Part shown: piece after piece, positions 19,178 through 27,125 of the stretch | Numbering within the stretch: position 1 is the first letter of the stretch | Layout of the letters: each line of letters starts with the position of its first letter | Source: Bradyrhizobium sp. in8p8 | Lineage (GTDB): Bacteria; Pseudomonadota; Alphaproteobacteria; Rhizobiales; Xanthobacteraceae | Length of the DNA stretch: 64,000 nt | Direction: 5' to 3' | Assembly: GCF_000426845.1 (NCBI RefSeq) | Contig: NZ_AUGD01000001.1 | Span: 186,001-250,000, forward strand | The notes under the pieces: generated by a model | Database searches by the model: none | Told to the model about the DNA's origin: nothing | What the model saw: the letters and a program-made list of their open reading frames with translations, nothing else | Translations under genes and position numbers: made by a program

Positions 19178-20314
19178 ATGTCCCTTCCACCCGCCCAAAT
19201 CGGCGCGCCGCTCTCCGAGATCGATACACCGGCGCTGATCATCGACCTCGACGCCTTCGAGCGCAACCTCGAGACGATGGCGGCGGCGGTCGGCAAGCTC
19301 GGCGTCCGGTTGCGGCCGCATGCGAAGACCCACAAGTCGCCGATCATCGCGGCCAAGCAGATCGCGCGCGGCGCGGTCGGCATGTGCTGCCAGAAGGTCG
19401 CCGAGGCCGAGGTCCTGGTTGCGGGCGGGGTGAGCGACGTGCTTGTCAGCAACGAGGTGGTAGGCCTGCGGAAGCTGGAACGGCTCGCTGCGCTGGCGCG
19501 CCACGCGCGCATCAGCGTGTGCGTCGACGATTCCATCATGGTCGAGCAACTGGCGCTCGCCGCGGAGCGGGCCGGCGTGCAGATCGAAGTCCTGGTCGAG
19601 ATCGACGTCGGCGCCGGTCGCTGCGGCGTCAGGCCGGGCCCGGCCGCGGTTGGCCTGGCGCGGCAGGTGGCGGTCTCACGCTTCCTGTCGTTCGGCGGCT
19701 TGCAGGCCTATCACGGCGCCGCCCAGCATCTGCGCACGCCGGATGAGCGGCGCGCGGCCATCACCGGTGCCGCGAACGCGACCAGCGAGACACTGCGCGC
19801 CCTCAAGGACGCGGGCTTTCAATGCCGGACGATCGGAGGCGCGGGCACCGGGACGTTCGAGATCGAAGGCGCGAGCGGCATCTGGAACGAATTGCAAGCG
19901 GGCTCCTATATTTTCATGGACGCCGACTACGCCAAGAACGTCGCCGACGGCGCGCGCAACGCCAGCCCGTTCGAGCACGCGCTGTTCGTAGTCGCGACCG
20001 TGATGAGCACCGCCTCCGGCGAACGCGCGGTCATCGATGCCGGCCACAAGGCCCTGTCGAACGACAGCGGATTTCCGGTCGTGCTCGGCCGGCCCGACCT
20101 GCGCTATCATCGGCCCTCGGACGAGCATGGCGTGCTCGACTTCGGCAGCGCATCGTCACGGCTCGCGCTTGGCGACAAGGTGACGCTGATCCCGGGCCAT
20201 TGCGACCCGACCGTCAATCTCTACGACTGGTATGTCGGCGTGCGCGGCTTCCATACGCCGAATGCCCGCGTGGAGGCACTTTGGCCGGTCGCGGCGCGCG
20301 GCGCGGTCACCTGA
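19178..20314 (+). CDS. DSD1-family PLP-dependent enzyme (D-threonine / 3-hydroxyaspartate aldolase-like)
   Basis: 378 residues from the ATG at 19178 (MSLPPAQIGAPLSEIDTP); a start at 19127 gives 17 extra residues without family character. The alanine-racemase-fold N-terminus has the PLP lysine in RPHAKTHKSP, and the C-terminal metal site is PGHCDPTVNLYDW (His and Cys). The family includes D-threonine aldolase, D-serine dehydratase and beta-hydroxyaspartate aldolase, which cleave or dehydrate beta-hydroxy amino acids. Which reaction applies cannot be told. It stands alone, at the left edge of the lower-GC island. Confidence 0.88.
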   Translation: MSLPPAQIGAPLSEIDTPALIIDLDAFERNLETMAAAVGKLGVRLRPHAKTHKSPIIAAKQIARGAVGMCCQKVAEAEVLVAGGVSDVLVSNEVVGLRKLERLAALARHARISVCVDDSIMVEQLALAAERAGVQIEVLVEIDVGAGRCGVRPGPAAVGLARQVAVSRFLSFGGLQAYHGAAQHLRTPDERRAAITGAANATSETLRALKDAGFQCRTIGGAGTGTFEIEGASGIWNELQAGSYIFMDADYAKNVADGARNASPFEHALFVVATVMSTASGERAVIDAGHKALSNDSGFPVVLGRPDLRYHRPSDEHGVLDFGSASSRLALGDKVTLIPGHCDPTVNLYDWYVGVRGFHTPNARVEALWPVAARGAVT

Positions 20315-20660
20315 GATTGATGCGTGATGGCGCGTCGATCTCCACCGTCGTCGCGGACAAACGAAGTGCAGATCCGAGACCCATATGCCACAGCATTGGT
20401 TGGGCGAGACGCGGAGTGACAAGCTTTGCGAAGCAACTACGTGCTTGGGGTTGTGAGTTCTGGCCCTTCGTTCGCAATTGCGGGCCAAGGCGTACACTCA
20501 CAATTCGGGGCTGCCCGTTTCCAAGAGACGAGCAGACGTGGACTGCCCGGCTGGGAACGTCTGCAAATGACCCGAAGCGGCCCACATCGCATTCCGCGAG
20601 CCTTGATCAATCAGCGCAGGTCGGATTAACGGTTGCAGCAGTGAACAGCATTGTGCCTGA
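20315..20660. other. Non-coding gap with a degenerate REP-like palindrome
   Basis: No credible gene is seen. A degenerate palindrome GTCTGC...AGCGGC with loop AAATGACCCGA is at 20559-20582, related to the IS target near 24310-24327. GC is lower than in the flanking genes. Probably decayed sequence at the island edge. Confidence 0.5.
20559..20582. repeat. Degenerate REP-like palindrome (TCCGCT...AGCGGA family)
   Basis: Arms GTCTGC and AGCGGC flank AAATGACCCGA. Compare GTCCGCT-CCTGGCCCAA-AGCGGAT at 26984-27007 and the IS-interrupted copy at 24310-24327 / 25664-25670. Confidence 0.45.
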
Positions 20661-21074
20661 TCAGTCATTCGCGCCGATATCCGTGAAAAGGAAGCCCGCC
20701 GGCGTCTTAGTGAAGACGAAGATGAGCTGGCCGCAGAAGACTGAGTAATAGTCATTGTTCTGTTGATCGCGATCGTAGAAGGCCTTGCCGCGCTGGATAC
20801 ACGCGCGATTCTTCGCCGTGAACGAAGTCGGATAGATCTTGGTACGGAATTGCGCGGCGTCGCGAATTGCGTTGTCATTCATGAAGGGCAATTGCGTCAT
20901 ACCGGCAACGGCGGCGGAGTCGTTTGCGCTCAGCGCCGCGCGAAACTTCTCCATGAAGCCATCGAATTCCTTCTGTAAGGCAGGAGAAGCGACGGGGCCC
21001 TTCGGCGTCGCGGCGATGGCCGGCGCAAGGTTCACGATGGCGATTGCAAGCATAATTCTCAGCAAAAGGCGCAC
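20661..21074 (-). CDS. Small secreted protein of unknown function
   Basis: 137 residues with a signal peptide (MRLLLRIMLAIAIVNLAPAIAA, cleavage near AIAA). The mature part has an ALQKEFDGFMEKFRAALSAND helix, a KNRACIQRGK segment and YSVFCGQLIFVFTKTPAG. The two cysteines could form a periplasmic disulphide. The overall pattern resembles small NTF2-like or DUF4440-like secreted proteins, but I do not recognise it with confidence. It is isolated in the low-density island. Confidence 0.7.
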   Translation of the reverse strand: MRLLLRIMLAIAIVNLAPAIAATPKGPVASPALQKEFDGFMEKFRAALSANDSAAVAGMTQLPFMNDNAIRDAAQFRTKIYPTSFTAKNRACIQRGKAFYDRDQQNNDYYSVFCGQLIFVFTKTPAGFLFTDIGAND

Positions 21075-21657
21075 GGGCAGGCTCCGTTAGTCTACCAATC
21101 AAAGGTGTTCCGCATTCATGGTGTTCTGTCGCGTCCAGCACCTTCTGGTTCACCAGCGCAGGGTTGACCTGCCCCACGCGTGAAGCGACAGCGTTCTCCG
21201 AGATCCCCCGCTTATCATGAATGAATGCCGGACAGGCTAAAGAGCCTGGAGCAGATACCAGACGAAGTACGCAGGAAACGAAGCGGCAGAACGCCCCGGG
21301 GCCGGCCTGTTACTCGAAACGGTCCGTAAAGAAGTGAGGCCGTCTCAGTTGGTAGTCGTTTTCGTTTTCAGTCCCATTGACTTCCGCTGCTGGCCCGATT
21401 GCGAAGTTCGGGCGGCGCCCACAATTGTCGGCTCATCGAGGTAGACCGGAAGCAACCGGCCGATCTTCCAAGCGGCCCTCGTTGTGCATCGGCGTGGGCT
21501 CTCAACCATGATCGGCGCGGGGTCCCACCACTCCATTTCATTAAATTCAATGGTCTGAAGGGCACATGGCGGCGCCAATTAGGCGTCACTATTCGATCAG
21601 CATTCGCAAGCCTCGCGCAGCGCCTTGTTGCGCCTGGCCCCGGTAAGATTTCCAGCA
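21075..21657. other. Gene-poor stretch of the island
   Basis: No convincing gene. It contains a degenerate REP-like palindrome at about 21382-21405 (TTCCGCT-GCTGGCCCGATT). It also holds one copy (about 21501-21560) of an imperfect direct repeat whose partner lies at about 23980-24040, on the far side of the BTRD1/beta-lactamase gene. Confidence 0.45.
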
Positions 21658-21798
21658 CTATTCTTCCCAGCGGTCTTCCCATTGCGGAGCACCGTCATCG
21701 AGTGTCGCGTCGATGTCAGTGCCATCCGGGACGTCCACCTTGAGATCGTGCTTGGCTATCCTCGGCCTGTTGCTCATGATGTCGGCGCACTTCATCAT
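21658..21798 (-). CDS. Possible small protein or gene remnant
   Basis: 46 residues, starting [19 protein letters not shown] and ending in an acidic, Trp-containing tail. A purine-rich GGAAGGGGCAG precedes the start and third-position GC is about 70 percent, above the local background. Family is not recognised; CADIM is faintly like the start of CBS-domain proteins. It could be real or a relic. Confidence 0.25.
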   Translation of the reverse strand: MMKCADIMSNRPRIAKHDLKVDVPDGTDIDATLDDGAPQWEDRWEE

Positions 21799-21934
21799 CT
21801 GCCCCTTCCAGGACGCGCCGGCGAGCCGCCGATGAAAGCAACGAGTTGGAGGCTGGCGCGCTTTGGCAACTGGATGAGCGTCCGCCAGAATCCTCACCGG
21901 GTCGTGGGAACACAGTGAATGATCCGACACCACC

Positions 21935-23773
21935 TCAAATCGCGTCGCCCGCCGGCCAGTCGGTGATGCCGTTCTTGATCGTCCATCCGAGATTGTCGAT
22001 CGCCGCTCGCATGGCGTTGAGCTGGGCGTCGTTGCGGGTGTTGGCGAGGATCGCCCAGCAGAAGCCGTCGGAGGTCCGGACCAGTTCGCTGATGGTGCCG
22101 GCGAAGTCGCCGAGATGCCACCAGTTGCCCGCGCTGTTCACGGCCCAGCCCTTGGCGTAGTTGGCGGCTCCGCCGCCTGCAGCCGGCGCCGTGGTGGCGG
22201 TCGCCATGGTGGCGACGGTCGTAGATTGGAGCAGGTCCGGCCTCGACGGGAAGCCGTCGAACCGGAGCGCGATGCGCAAGAGGTCGGTCGGGTTGGCGAT
22301 CCAGCCGCCATGGGCATCCATGCGAGCGACGGGCAGGGCGTAGGGGTTAAACGTTCCCTGCTGGGTGTAGGTGACCTCGTTCGAACGGCGCTGAGCCAGG
22401 GTGTCTCCGGCGATGTGCATGTCCGTCACGCCGCAGGGCGCGAGCACCCGCTGTCGCACGAAGTCGGCGTAGCTCAACCCGGACACCTGCTCCAGCACGC
22501 GGCCGAGCACGCAATAGCCGAAGTTCAGATAGTCAAAGATCGCACCCGGGTTGTTTGCAAGCGTGAGGCCAACCATCTGGCCGATCAGATCCGCGTGTGT
22601 GGCGCTGGGCTGGCCGAACATCGGGTCCTGCGCGCCGCTCCAGCCGCTGGTGTGCTCAAGCAGATGCTGCACTGTGATTTGCGTGACCCGCTGATCCGGA
22701 TAGGGCAGTGTCCCGAACTGCGTGCCGAGGATGCCGCCCTGCCCGAAGACCCGATCGGTGAGCGCCAGCAATCCGGCTTCGATCGCCCGGAAGACCGCCA
22801 TCGAGGTGATCGGTTTTGACACGCTAGCGATACGAAAGAGGTGGCTTGGCAGGACCGGCGTTCCGGCGCTATCCGCGTTGCCAAAGGCGCGTGCGGACAT
22901 CAGCGCGCCGTTGCGGGTCATCGCGATCGAGACACCGGGCACGTTGTGAGCGGTCATGAAGTTCTGCACCGCCTGGCGGATCGTCGTCTCATCGCGATCC
23001 GACAGGAAGGGCTTGTGCCAGATCGAGGCGTAGTGAACCGTGCCGCCCTCGGGATACCCGTTTACCTTGACCAGCCGATAGCCGCGATTCACCAGGGCGT
23101 TGAATTCCGTCTGATGTTGCGCGGCGTCGATCCCGTGCCGGGCCTGCCAGGTCAGGTCCGGTCCGCGGCTCCAGAGTGCCGCGTAGCGGGTTTGCCCGCC
23201 GTCCAGGTAGCCGCTCACCCGGTGCAGGATGAAGCCGTGGGTGGCCCAATGATTGAACTGCTGCTGGTATTCTCCGGCCGTCATGCCGTGGCGTGCCACC
23301 CATTCCGGCGTCGTTGTCCGCTCCCATATGGAGGCGAAGCGCACTTGGCCGGCTTCGGTGTAGCCACACAGGTCCACCGGGCGGAAGCCTTCGTTCGGAA
23401 GCGTGTCCACCTGGTTCTGCCATTGTGCCGGGGTCAGGCCATGCCGCGCCCTCACTTCCGGCGATGGGATGGCCTGCCAGATGGAGCTGAAGCGTATCCC
23501 GCCTGCCGTGTCATGACCGCTCACTGCGATCGGGCGGAATCCCTGGGCGGGCAGGGTCGTGAACAGCTGCTGGTGCGCGGCTGCGTTGATGCCGTGGCGT
23601 ACCTGGGTTGCGGGTCCCGGTGATTGCTCCCAGACGCCGGAGAACCGTTCGACGCCGTTGGCGCTGCCGCCATTTACGTCGATGGGACGAAAGCCCTGGT
23701 TCTTCAGAAGATCGAATGCGCCTTGATAATCAGCGCCCGAGAGGTTGTGACGGGCCTGCCATGCGGGGACCAT
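21935..23773 (-). CDS. Five-repeat BTRD1-type protein fused to a serine beta-lactamase/esterase-fold domain
   Basis: 612 residues with no signal peptide. Residues 5-255 are five tandem repeats of exactly 51 residues, each with an ARH-type motif (RH at 8, 59, 110, 161, 212), a GFRP/GYR turn, a xGY or xGH loop and a final IW. They match bacterial tandem repeat domain 1, also seen in polyglycine hydrolase-like proteins. From about 265 a beta-lactamase (PF00144) domain follows with the nucleophile motif SVSK at 317-320, a YLN motif and a late HLGD segment. The domain is shared by esterases, peptidases and penicillin-binding-type enzymes. The true substrate is unknown; extracellular protein or peptide cleavage is possible. 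Confidence 0.88.
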   Translation of the reverse strand: MVPAWQARHNLSGADYQGAFDLLKNQGFRPIDVNGGSANGVERFSGVWEQSPGPATQVRHGINAAAHQQLFTTLPAQGFRPIAVSGHDTAGGIRFSSIWQAIPSPEVRARHGLTPAQWQNQVDTLPNEGFRPVDLCGYTEAGQVRFASIWERTTTPEWVARHGMTAGEYQQQFNHWATHGFILHRVSGYLDGGQTRYAALWSRGPDLTWQARHGIDAAQHQTEFNALVNRGYRLVKVNGYPEGGTVHYASIWHKPFLSDRDETTIRQAVQNFMTAHNVPGVSIAMTRNGALMSARAFGNADSAGTPVLPSHLFRIASVSKPITSMAVFRAIEAGLLALTDRVFGQGGILGTQFGTLPYPDQRVTQITVQHLLEHTSGWSGAQDPMFGQPSATHADLIGQMVGLTLANNPGAIFDYLNFGYCVLGRVLEQVSGLSYADFVRQRVLAPCGVTDMHIAGDTLAQRRSNEVTYTQQGTFNPYALPVARMDAHGGWIANPTDLLRIALRFDGFPSRPDLLQSTTVATMATATTAPAAGGGAANYAKGWAVNSAGNWWHLGDFAGTISELVRTSDGFCWAILANTRNDAQLNAMRAAIDNLGWTIKNGITDWPAGDAI

Positions 23774-24327
23774 GTGCGCCTCTTGCTTGCCGATGTTGCG
23801 ACTGATGCTTCAACAGACAGAGCGACATCTGGCTCAGCGCCTCGTTCGCTCTTCGTGAATGACGTGCAATACGGTCCAAGAGTATGGGCTTTCGGAGAGC
23901 GGCGGTGTGAGCTCGCTCACGTTCTGCAAAAAATGGCGGCGTCATGAGAGTCGCATGGGGCTGTGTTTCGGCGCAGGGTCTCGACCATGATCGGCGTACG
24001 GGTCCCGCCGTACAATTCAATGAAGTCAACGTCCTGAAGGGGTTCGACGCCGCCGATGGGGGTCAATGTTCATTGAGCATTCACATCTTCGAAGACCGCG
24101 CACAAAAGTGCGGTGGTCGCCGTGTCGAACATCAGATGCCCCCAACAAGGGAAAGTAGGATCTTAGCCGAATTTTCCCGGTTTTGGATTCAGGCATGTTA
24201 ATCCGGAAATGCGGATCTGAGGCAGCAACGGATTTGAACATTCCGAGACGCAGGGCAGTCAGCTTCGGCTTCCAGACTTATTGCGGACGTCCCGCCAACT
24301 GCATGTGAAGACCGCTAGTGACCCATT
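23774..24327. other. Gene-poor stretch, left flank of the insertion sequence
   Basis: No convincing gene. It holds the second copy (about 23980-24040) of the imperfect direct repeat around ACCATGATCGGCG...GGTCCC. It ends in GACCGCTAGTGACCCATT (24310-24327), one half of the palindrome interrupted by the IS. Confidence 0.45.
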
Positions 24328-24330
24328 TGT

Positions 24331-24343
24331 ATGGACCGGCTGC
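24331..24343. repeat. Subterminal inverted repeat, right end of the IS (downstream of transposase)
   Basis: ATGGACCGGCTGC, exact reverse complement of 25645-25657. Confidence 0.88.
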
Positions 24344-24541
24344 GTTTCGCAATAGAGATCGTGCGTAGGTTTCGGAAGTCGCTGATATGTATCCGGCCTG
24401 TCTGATCGGCTCGCGGGCCGTGGCCTTGATGGGAATACGCACGCATCGTTGGTTGGCAAGCAACCATTTGGGTCACCAGACTCTGGATGCGTTCATCGAT
24501 CCGTTCCATGCATTTTCTCTGTCGCGAACTCGAGGTAGAAT
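24344..24541 (-). ncRNA. Candidate seekRNA / bridge-RNA region of the IS
   Basis: The non-coding end downstream of the transposase can fold. A 7-bp stem ACGCATC (24441-24447) with GATGCGT (24486-24492) encloses a GGTTG/CAACC hairpin (24451-24465). On the minus strand the unpaired side reads GGTGACCCAAAT, sharing GTGACCCA with the target sequence beside the IS (24318-24325). A weaker TCCCAT match (24429-24434) fits the other flank. In IS1111 elements a short RNA from this region is known to guide target choice. The exact RNA ends are not determined; the assignment rests on position, fold and match. Confidence 0.55.
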
Positions 24542-25588
24542 TCAGATTGCGATCACTTCGTAATGGGTTGCGTCGAAGGTCTTCTCGTTGCGCAAGATGC
24601 TCCATGCTATCCGCGCCAGCTTGTTGGCCAGGGCCGTTGCCAGCTTGTTGCGGTGTAGCCGTGGAGCTGCGTTCTGCAGCCATGCTCCGAAGCTGAAGCG
24701 ATCCCAATTGTGCGGGCGCATCAGGATGACGTTCGCAGCCTGGATGAACAGGGTCCTGAGATACTTGCTCCCGCGCTTGGAGATGCGTCCCAGAATAGAT
24801 CGGCCACCCGTGCTGTACTGACGTGGCACGAGGCCAAGCCATGCACCAAAGTCTCGTCCGCGCTCGAATGCCTCACCGGTGCCGATGGCCGCCACGACGG
24901 CGGTCGAGATCAGCGGACCGATGCCGGGGACGCTCATGAGGCGCTGACAGTTGGCTTCCTTCTCGCCGATCTGATCGATCTCGCCGGCGAGGGTCGCGAT
25001 CCGCTCATCGAGATGTATCCAGTCTTCGTAGAGACCCACGATGAGATCGCGCATTCGCGGCGATATTTCGTCCTGCCGGTTCTCCAGGATCGCCAGGAGC
25101 GAGTTTCGCAGAGCCATCGCCCCAGTCCTGACCGCGATGCCTTGCTCGATCAGAAAGGCACGGATCTGGTTGATGGTCGCCGTTCGCCGCGAGACCAGGC
25201 GGGAGCGACCCCGATGCAAAGCCTGGAGGTCGAGCTGATCCTGTGTCTTCTCGCGCACGACGCGCAGGTTCGGCCGCAGGGCGGCCTCTGCAATGGCCTC
25301 GGCGTCGTTGTAGTCGTTCTTCTGTCCCTTCACGAACGGCTTTACATAGATCGCAGGGATGATCCTGGGCTGATGGCCAAGTTGCCGCAGAGCACGGCTG
25401 ACAAAGTGCGCGCTGAGACAAGCCTCCATGCCGACGATGCTGGGAGGCAGTCTCTTGAAGACCTCAAGTAGCGCCAGTCTCTTGATCTTGCGACGGAAAG
25501 CGATCTTGCCGTCAGTGCCGAAACCGACGACATGGAAGACTTCCTTGCCGATGTCGATGCCGATCGAGGCCAAAGGTGTGGTGGTCAT
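24542..25588 (-). CDS. IS110-family DEDD transposase
   Basis: 348 residues, full length. The N-terminal RuvC-like DEDD domain shows GIDIGKEVFHVVG (Asp), VGMEAC (Glu) and KNDYNDAEAIAEA (Asp pair). The C-terminal transposase_20 domain has VPGIGPLISTAVVAAIG and GRISKRGSKYLRTLFIQAA with its catalytic-type Ser. Such recombinases move the element through a circular intermediate and are directed to sites by an element-encoded RNA. The reading frame is intact, so the element may still be active. Confidence 0.97.
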   Translation of the reverse strand: MTTTPLASIGIDIGKEVFHVVGFGTDGKIAFRRKIKRLALLEVFKRLPPSIVGMEACLSAHFVSRALRQLGHQPRIIPAIYVKPFVKGQKNDYNDAEAIAEAALRPNLRVVREKTQDQLDLQALHRGRSRLVSRRTATINQIRAFLIEQGIAVRTGAMALRNSLLAILENRQDEISPRMRDLIVGLYEDWIHLDERIATLAGEIDQIGEKEANCQRLMSVPGIGPLISTAVVAAIGTGEAFERGRDFGAWLGLVPRQYSTGGRSILGRISKRGSKYLRTLFIQAANVILMRPHNWDRFSFGAWLQNAAPRLHRNKLATALANKLARIAWSILRNEKTFDATHYEVIAI

Positions 25589-25589
25589 G

Positions 25590-25650
25590 GGCTGCTTCTC
25601 CGGATGCTGTAGGGTAGTCTTTACAGACTATCCCCGCGGGGGAAGCAGCC
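25590..25650. promoter_or_regulatory. Strong hairpin in the left end of the IS, upstream of the transposase
   Basis: GGCTGCTTC (25590-25598) pairs with GAAGCAGCC (25642-25650). Inside is a second stem GTAGTCT/AGACTAT (about 25613-25632) and a CCCCGCGGGG palindrome. It directly precedes the transposase start and overlaps the subterminal repeat. It may limit read-through transcription or shape the circular junction. Confidence 0.5.
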
Positions 25651-25657
25651 GGTCCAT
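25645..25657. repeat. Subterminal inverted repeat, left end of the IS (upstream of transposase)
   Basis: GCAGCCGGTCCAT, exact reverse complement of 24331-24343. Confidence 0.88.
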
Positions 25658-25672
25658 CCCATTAGCGGACGT

Positions 25673-26884
25673 TTATGATACGATGGGGTTGCGACGGCTT
25701 GCCAAGACAATGGTTGCAGCAAGAATGTCCAAGACTGCAGCAATAATCAGCGCGGGGGCGTAGCTGCCAAAGGCGTCGTGCAATATGCCGTAAAGACTCG
25801 GGCCCAAGGCCGCAATCAACTGTATAGCGCACGACGCGACGCCAAAAACCAAACCGAAGGATTTAGCTCCAAACTCCCGCCTGACAATAATGGGCGACAA
25901 TGTGGTCACATTGCCCACGGTCAAGCCGAAGATGATGTTGGCACCAATTAGGACCGGCAGAATCGGGAAAGTCGCCATTGCCGCAAACGATGCTGCTGCA
26001 ACGATGAGGGCAACCGCCGCGGTTACCCTCGCATCAATATCATCAGCAAATCGCGCGAGCACGACACGTCCTGCAAGAGCAGCGAAAGCCGTGGCCGAAA
26101 CGACTAAGGAGATGCTGAAGTGTTCGAGGGATTGAGCTAGTAAAGCAATCTGATGCGTTAGAAAGCCGATCTGCACCATCATCCCGATTCCGAACGTTGC
26201 CATTACGCTAAGAAGCGTTGGTGCTCGAAGTGCAGAGGGCAACGTCCAACTTTGTCTATCGAAGGCTGGCGCGTGCGCTCTCACGGGCAATCCATCCGGC
26301 AAGAGCCCTAGATCTTGGGGGCGACTGCGCAACACGAAGATGGCCAGCGCAAGTATGACAACCGACGCGCAACAGCCCGCCGCTAGGGTCGTTGCTGCAA
26401 AGCCAACCCGCGATATGGCGAACAGAAGGACTGGTGCGCCGAGGATGCCTCCGGCACTGGCTCCGAGCGACGCGATGGATACTGCCCGCCCTTGGTACCG
26501 ATCAAACCACGGTGCGAGCGTTGTTGCGACGGCGGTGATCGAAAGGCCGGCCCATCCGATGCCCATCAAAAGAAAGGCGAGATAGGCTTCCCAAGGTTTC
26601 GTTACTCGACCAATCAAAGTTACTCCGCAAGATAACGCGACGCCACTGACTGCGATGATTGGGCGCGGACCGACGTTTCTGATTCCAGAGCCGACCGGTA
26701 TCAATAGCAACGCGCTAACGACATAGAACACCGTAACGGCGCCCGAGACCACTCCGGTTGTCCAACCGTTTGCTGTCACAACCTGATGAAGATAGACACC
26801 CGCTCCAAACAAGCCGAGTGCATTCCCCATGAGTGAGCACAGCATGCAAGCGGCGACCATCCGCCAACCATAGAAGACTTGCAT
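25673..26884 (-). CDS. MFS transporter (oxalate/formate- or monocarboxylate-type)
   Basis: 403 residues with about 12 hydrophobic segments. It begins FYGWRMVAACMLCSLMG, typical of the OFA/NarK-like and MCT-like MFS branch in rhizobia. The intracellular loop after helix 2 (GSGIRNVGPRPII) and the GWAGLSIT/APWFDRYQGRAVS segment near helices 4-5 fit the superfamily. Substrate is unknown; family members often carry organic anions. Codon and base composition look less GC-rich than the flanking core genes, in line with acquisition. Its stop codon lies just right of the palindromic IS target. Confidence 0.88.
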   Translation of the reverse strand: MQVFYGWRMVAACMLCSLMGNALGLFGAGVYLHQVVTANGWTTGVVSGAVTVFYVVSALLLIPVGSGIRNVGPRPIIAVSGVALSCGVTLIGRVTKPWEAYLAFLLMGIGWAGLSITAVATTLAPWFDRYQGRAVSIASLGASAGGILGAPVLLFAISRVGFAATTLAAGCCASVVILALAIFVLRSRPQDLGLLPDGLPVRAHAPAFDRQSWTLPSALRAPTLLSVMATFGIGMMVQIGFLTHQIALLAQSLEHFSISLVVSATAFAALAGRVVLARFADDIDARVTAAVALIVAAASFAAMATFPILPVLIGANIIFGLTVGNVTTLSPIIVRREFGAKSFGLVFGVASCAIQLIAALGPSLYGILHDAFGSYAPALIIAAVLDILAATIVLASRRNPIVS

Positions 26885-26983
26885 TGAGGTGTTCCAAGAC
26901 GAAGATGCTGCCGCCGGAAGCTACTACATTGTAAGCATGTGATGTTTCCACCTCTGCCGAAGTGTGACCGAAGTCCGACTAGC

Positions 26984-27007
26984 GTCCGCTCCTGGCCCAA
27001 AGCGGAT
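26984..27007. repeat. REP-like palindrome (TCCGCT...AGCGGA family)
   Basis: GTCCGCT - CCTGGCCCAA - AGCGGAT, near-perfect 7-bp arms. It is the best-preserved uninterrupted relative of the palindrome that the IS at 24328-25663 entered. Confidence 0.6.
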
Positions 27008-27125
27008 GCCCCTGGTTGCCCGCCCATGTCCTTCGTTTGGGGCAGAGCTGATACAGTCGTCCGGTGGCGCGATCTGTGAGCACGTGCTCCAGGCCGGGAC
27101 GACACCGAGGATGTTGCGACGTTCT

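Larger units (their letters stand above)
24328..25663 (-). mobile_element. IS110-family insertion sequence, IS1111 group (complete)
   Basis: An element of about 1.34 kb with one DEDD transposase gene. Perfect 13-bp subterminal inverted repeats ATGGACCGGCTGC (24331-24343) and GCAGCCGGTCCAT (25645-25657) are the mark of the IS1111 group. A non-coding end of about 200 bp follows the transposase stop, again as in that group. Outside lie GACCGCTAGTGACCCATT on the left and AGCGGAC on the right; joined, they rebuild a palindrome GACCGCTA-N8-TTAGCGGAC. So the IS sits inside a REP-like target. Outer ends are estimated to within a few bases. It lies about 10 bp beyond the MFS gene stop. Confidence 0.85.

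Noticed and set aside
21935..23773. Calling the beta-lactamase-fold protein an antibiotic-resistance gene
   Set aside because: The PF00144 fold is shared by many esterases and peptidases, there is no signal peptide, and the N-terminal repeats point to another role.
24026..24241. A 71-residue minus-strand open frame left of the IS
   Set aside because: Arg-rich, no ribosome site and no recognised domain; likely decayed sequence.
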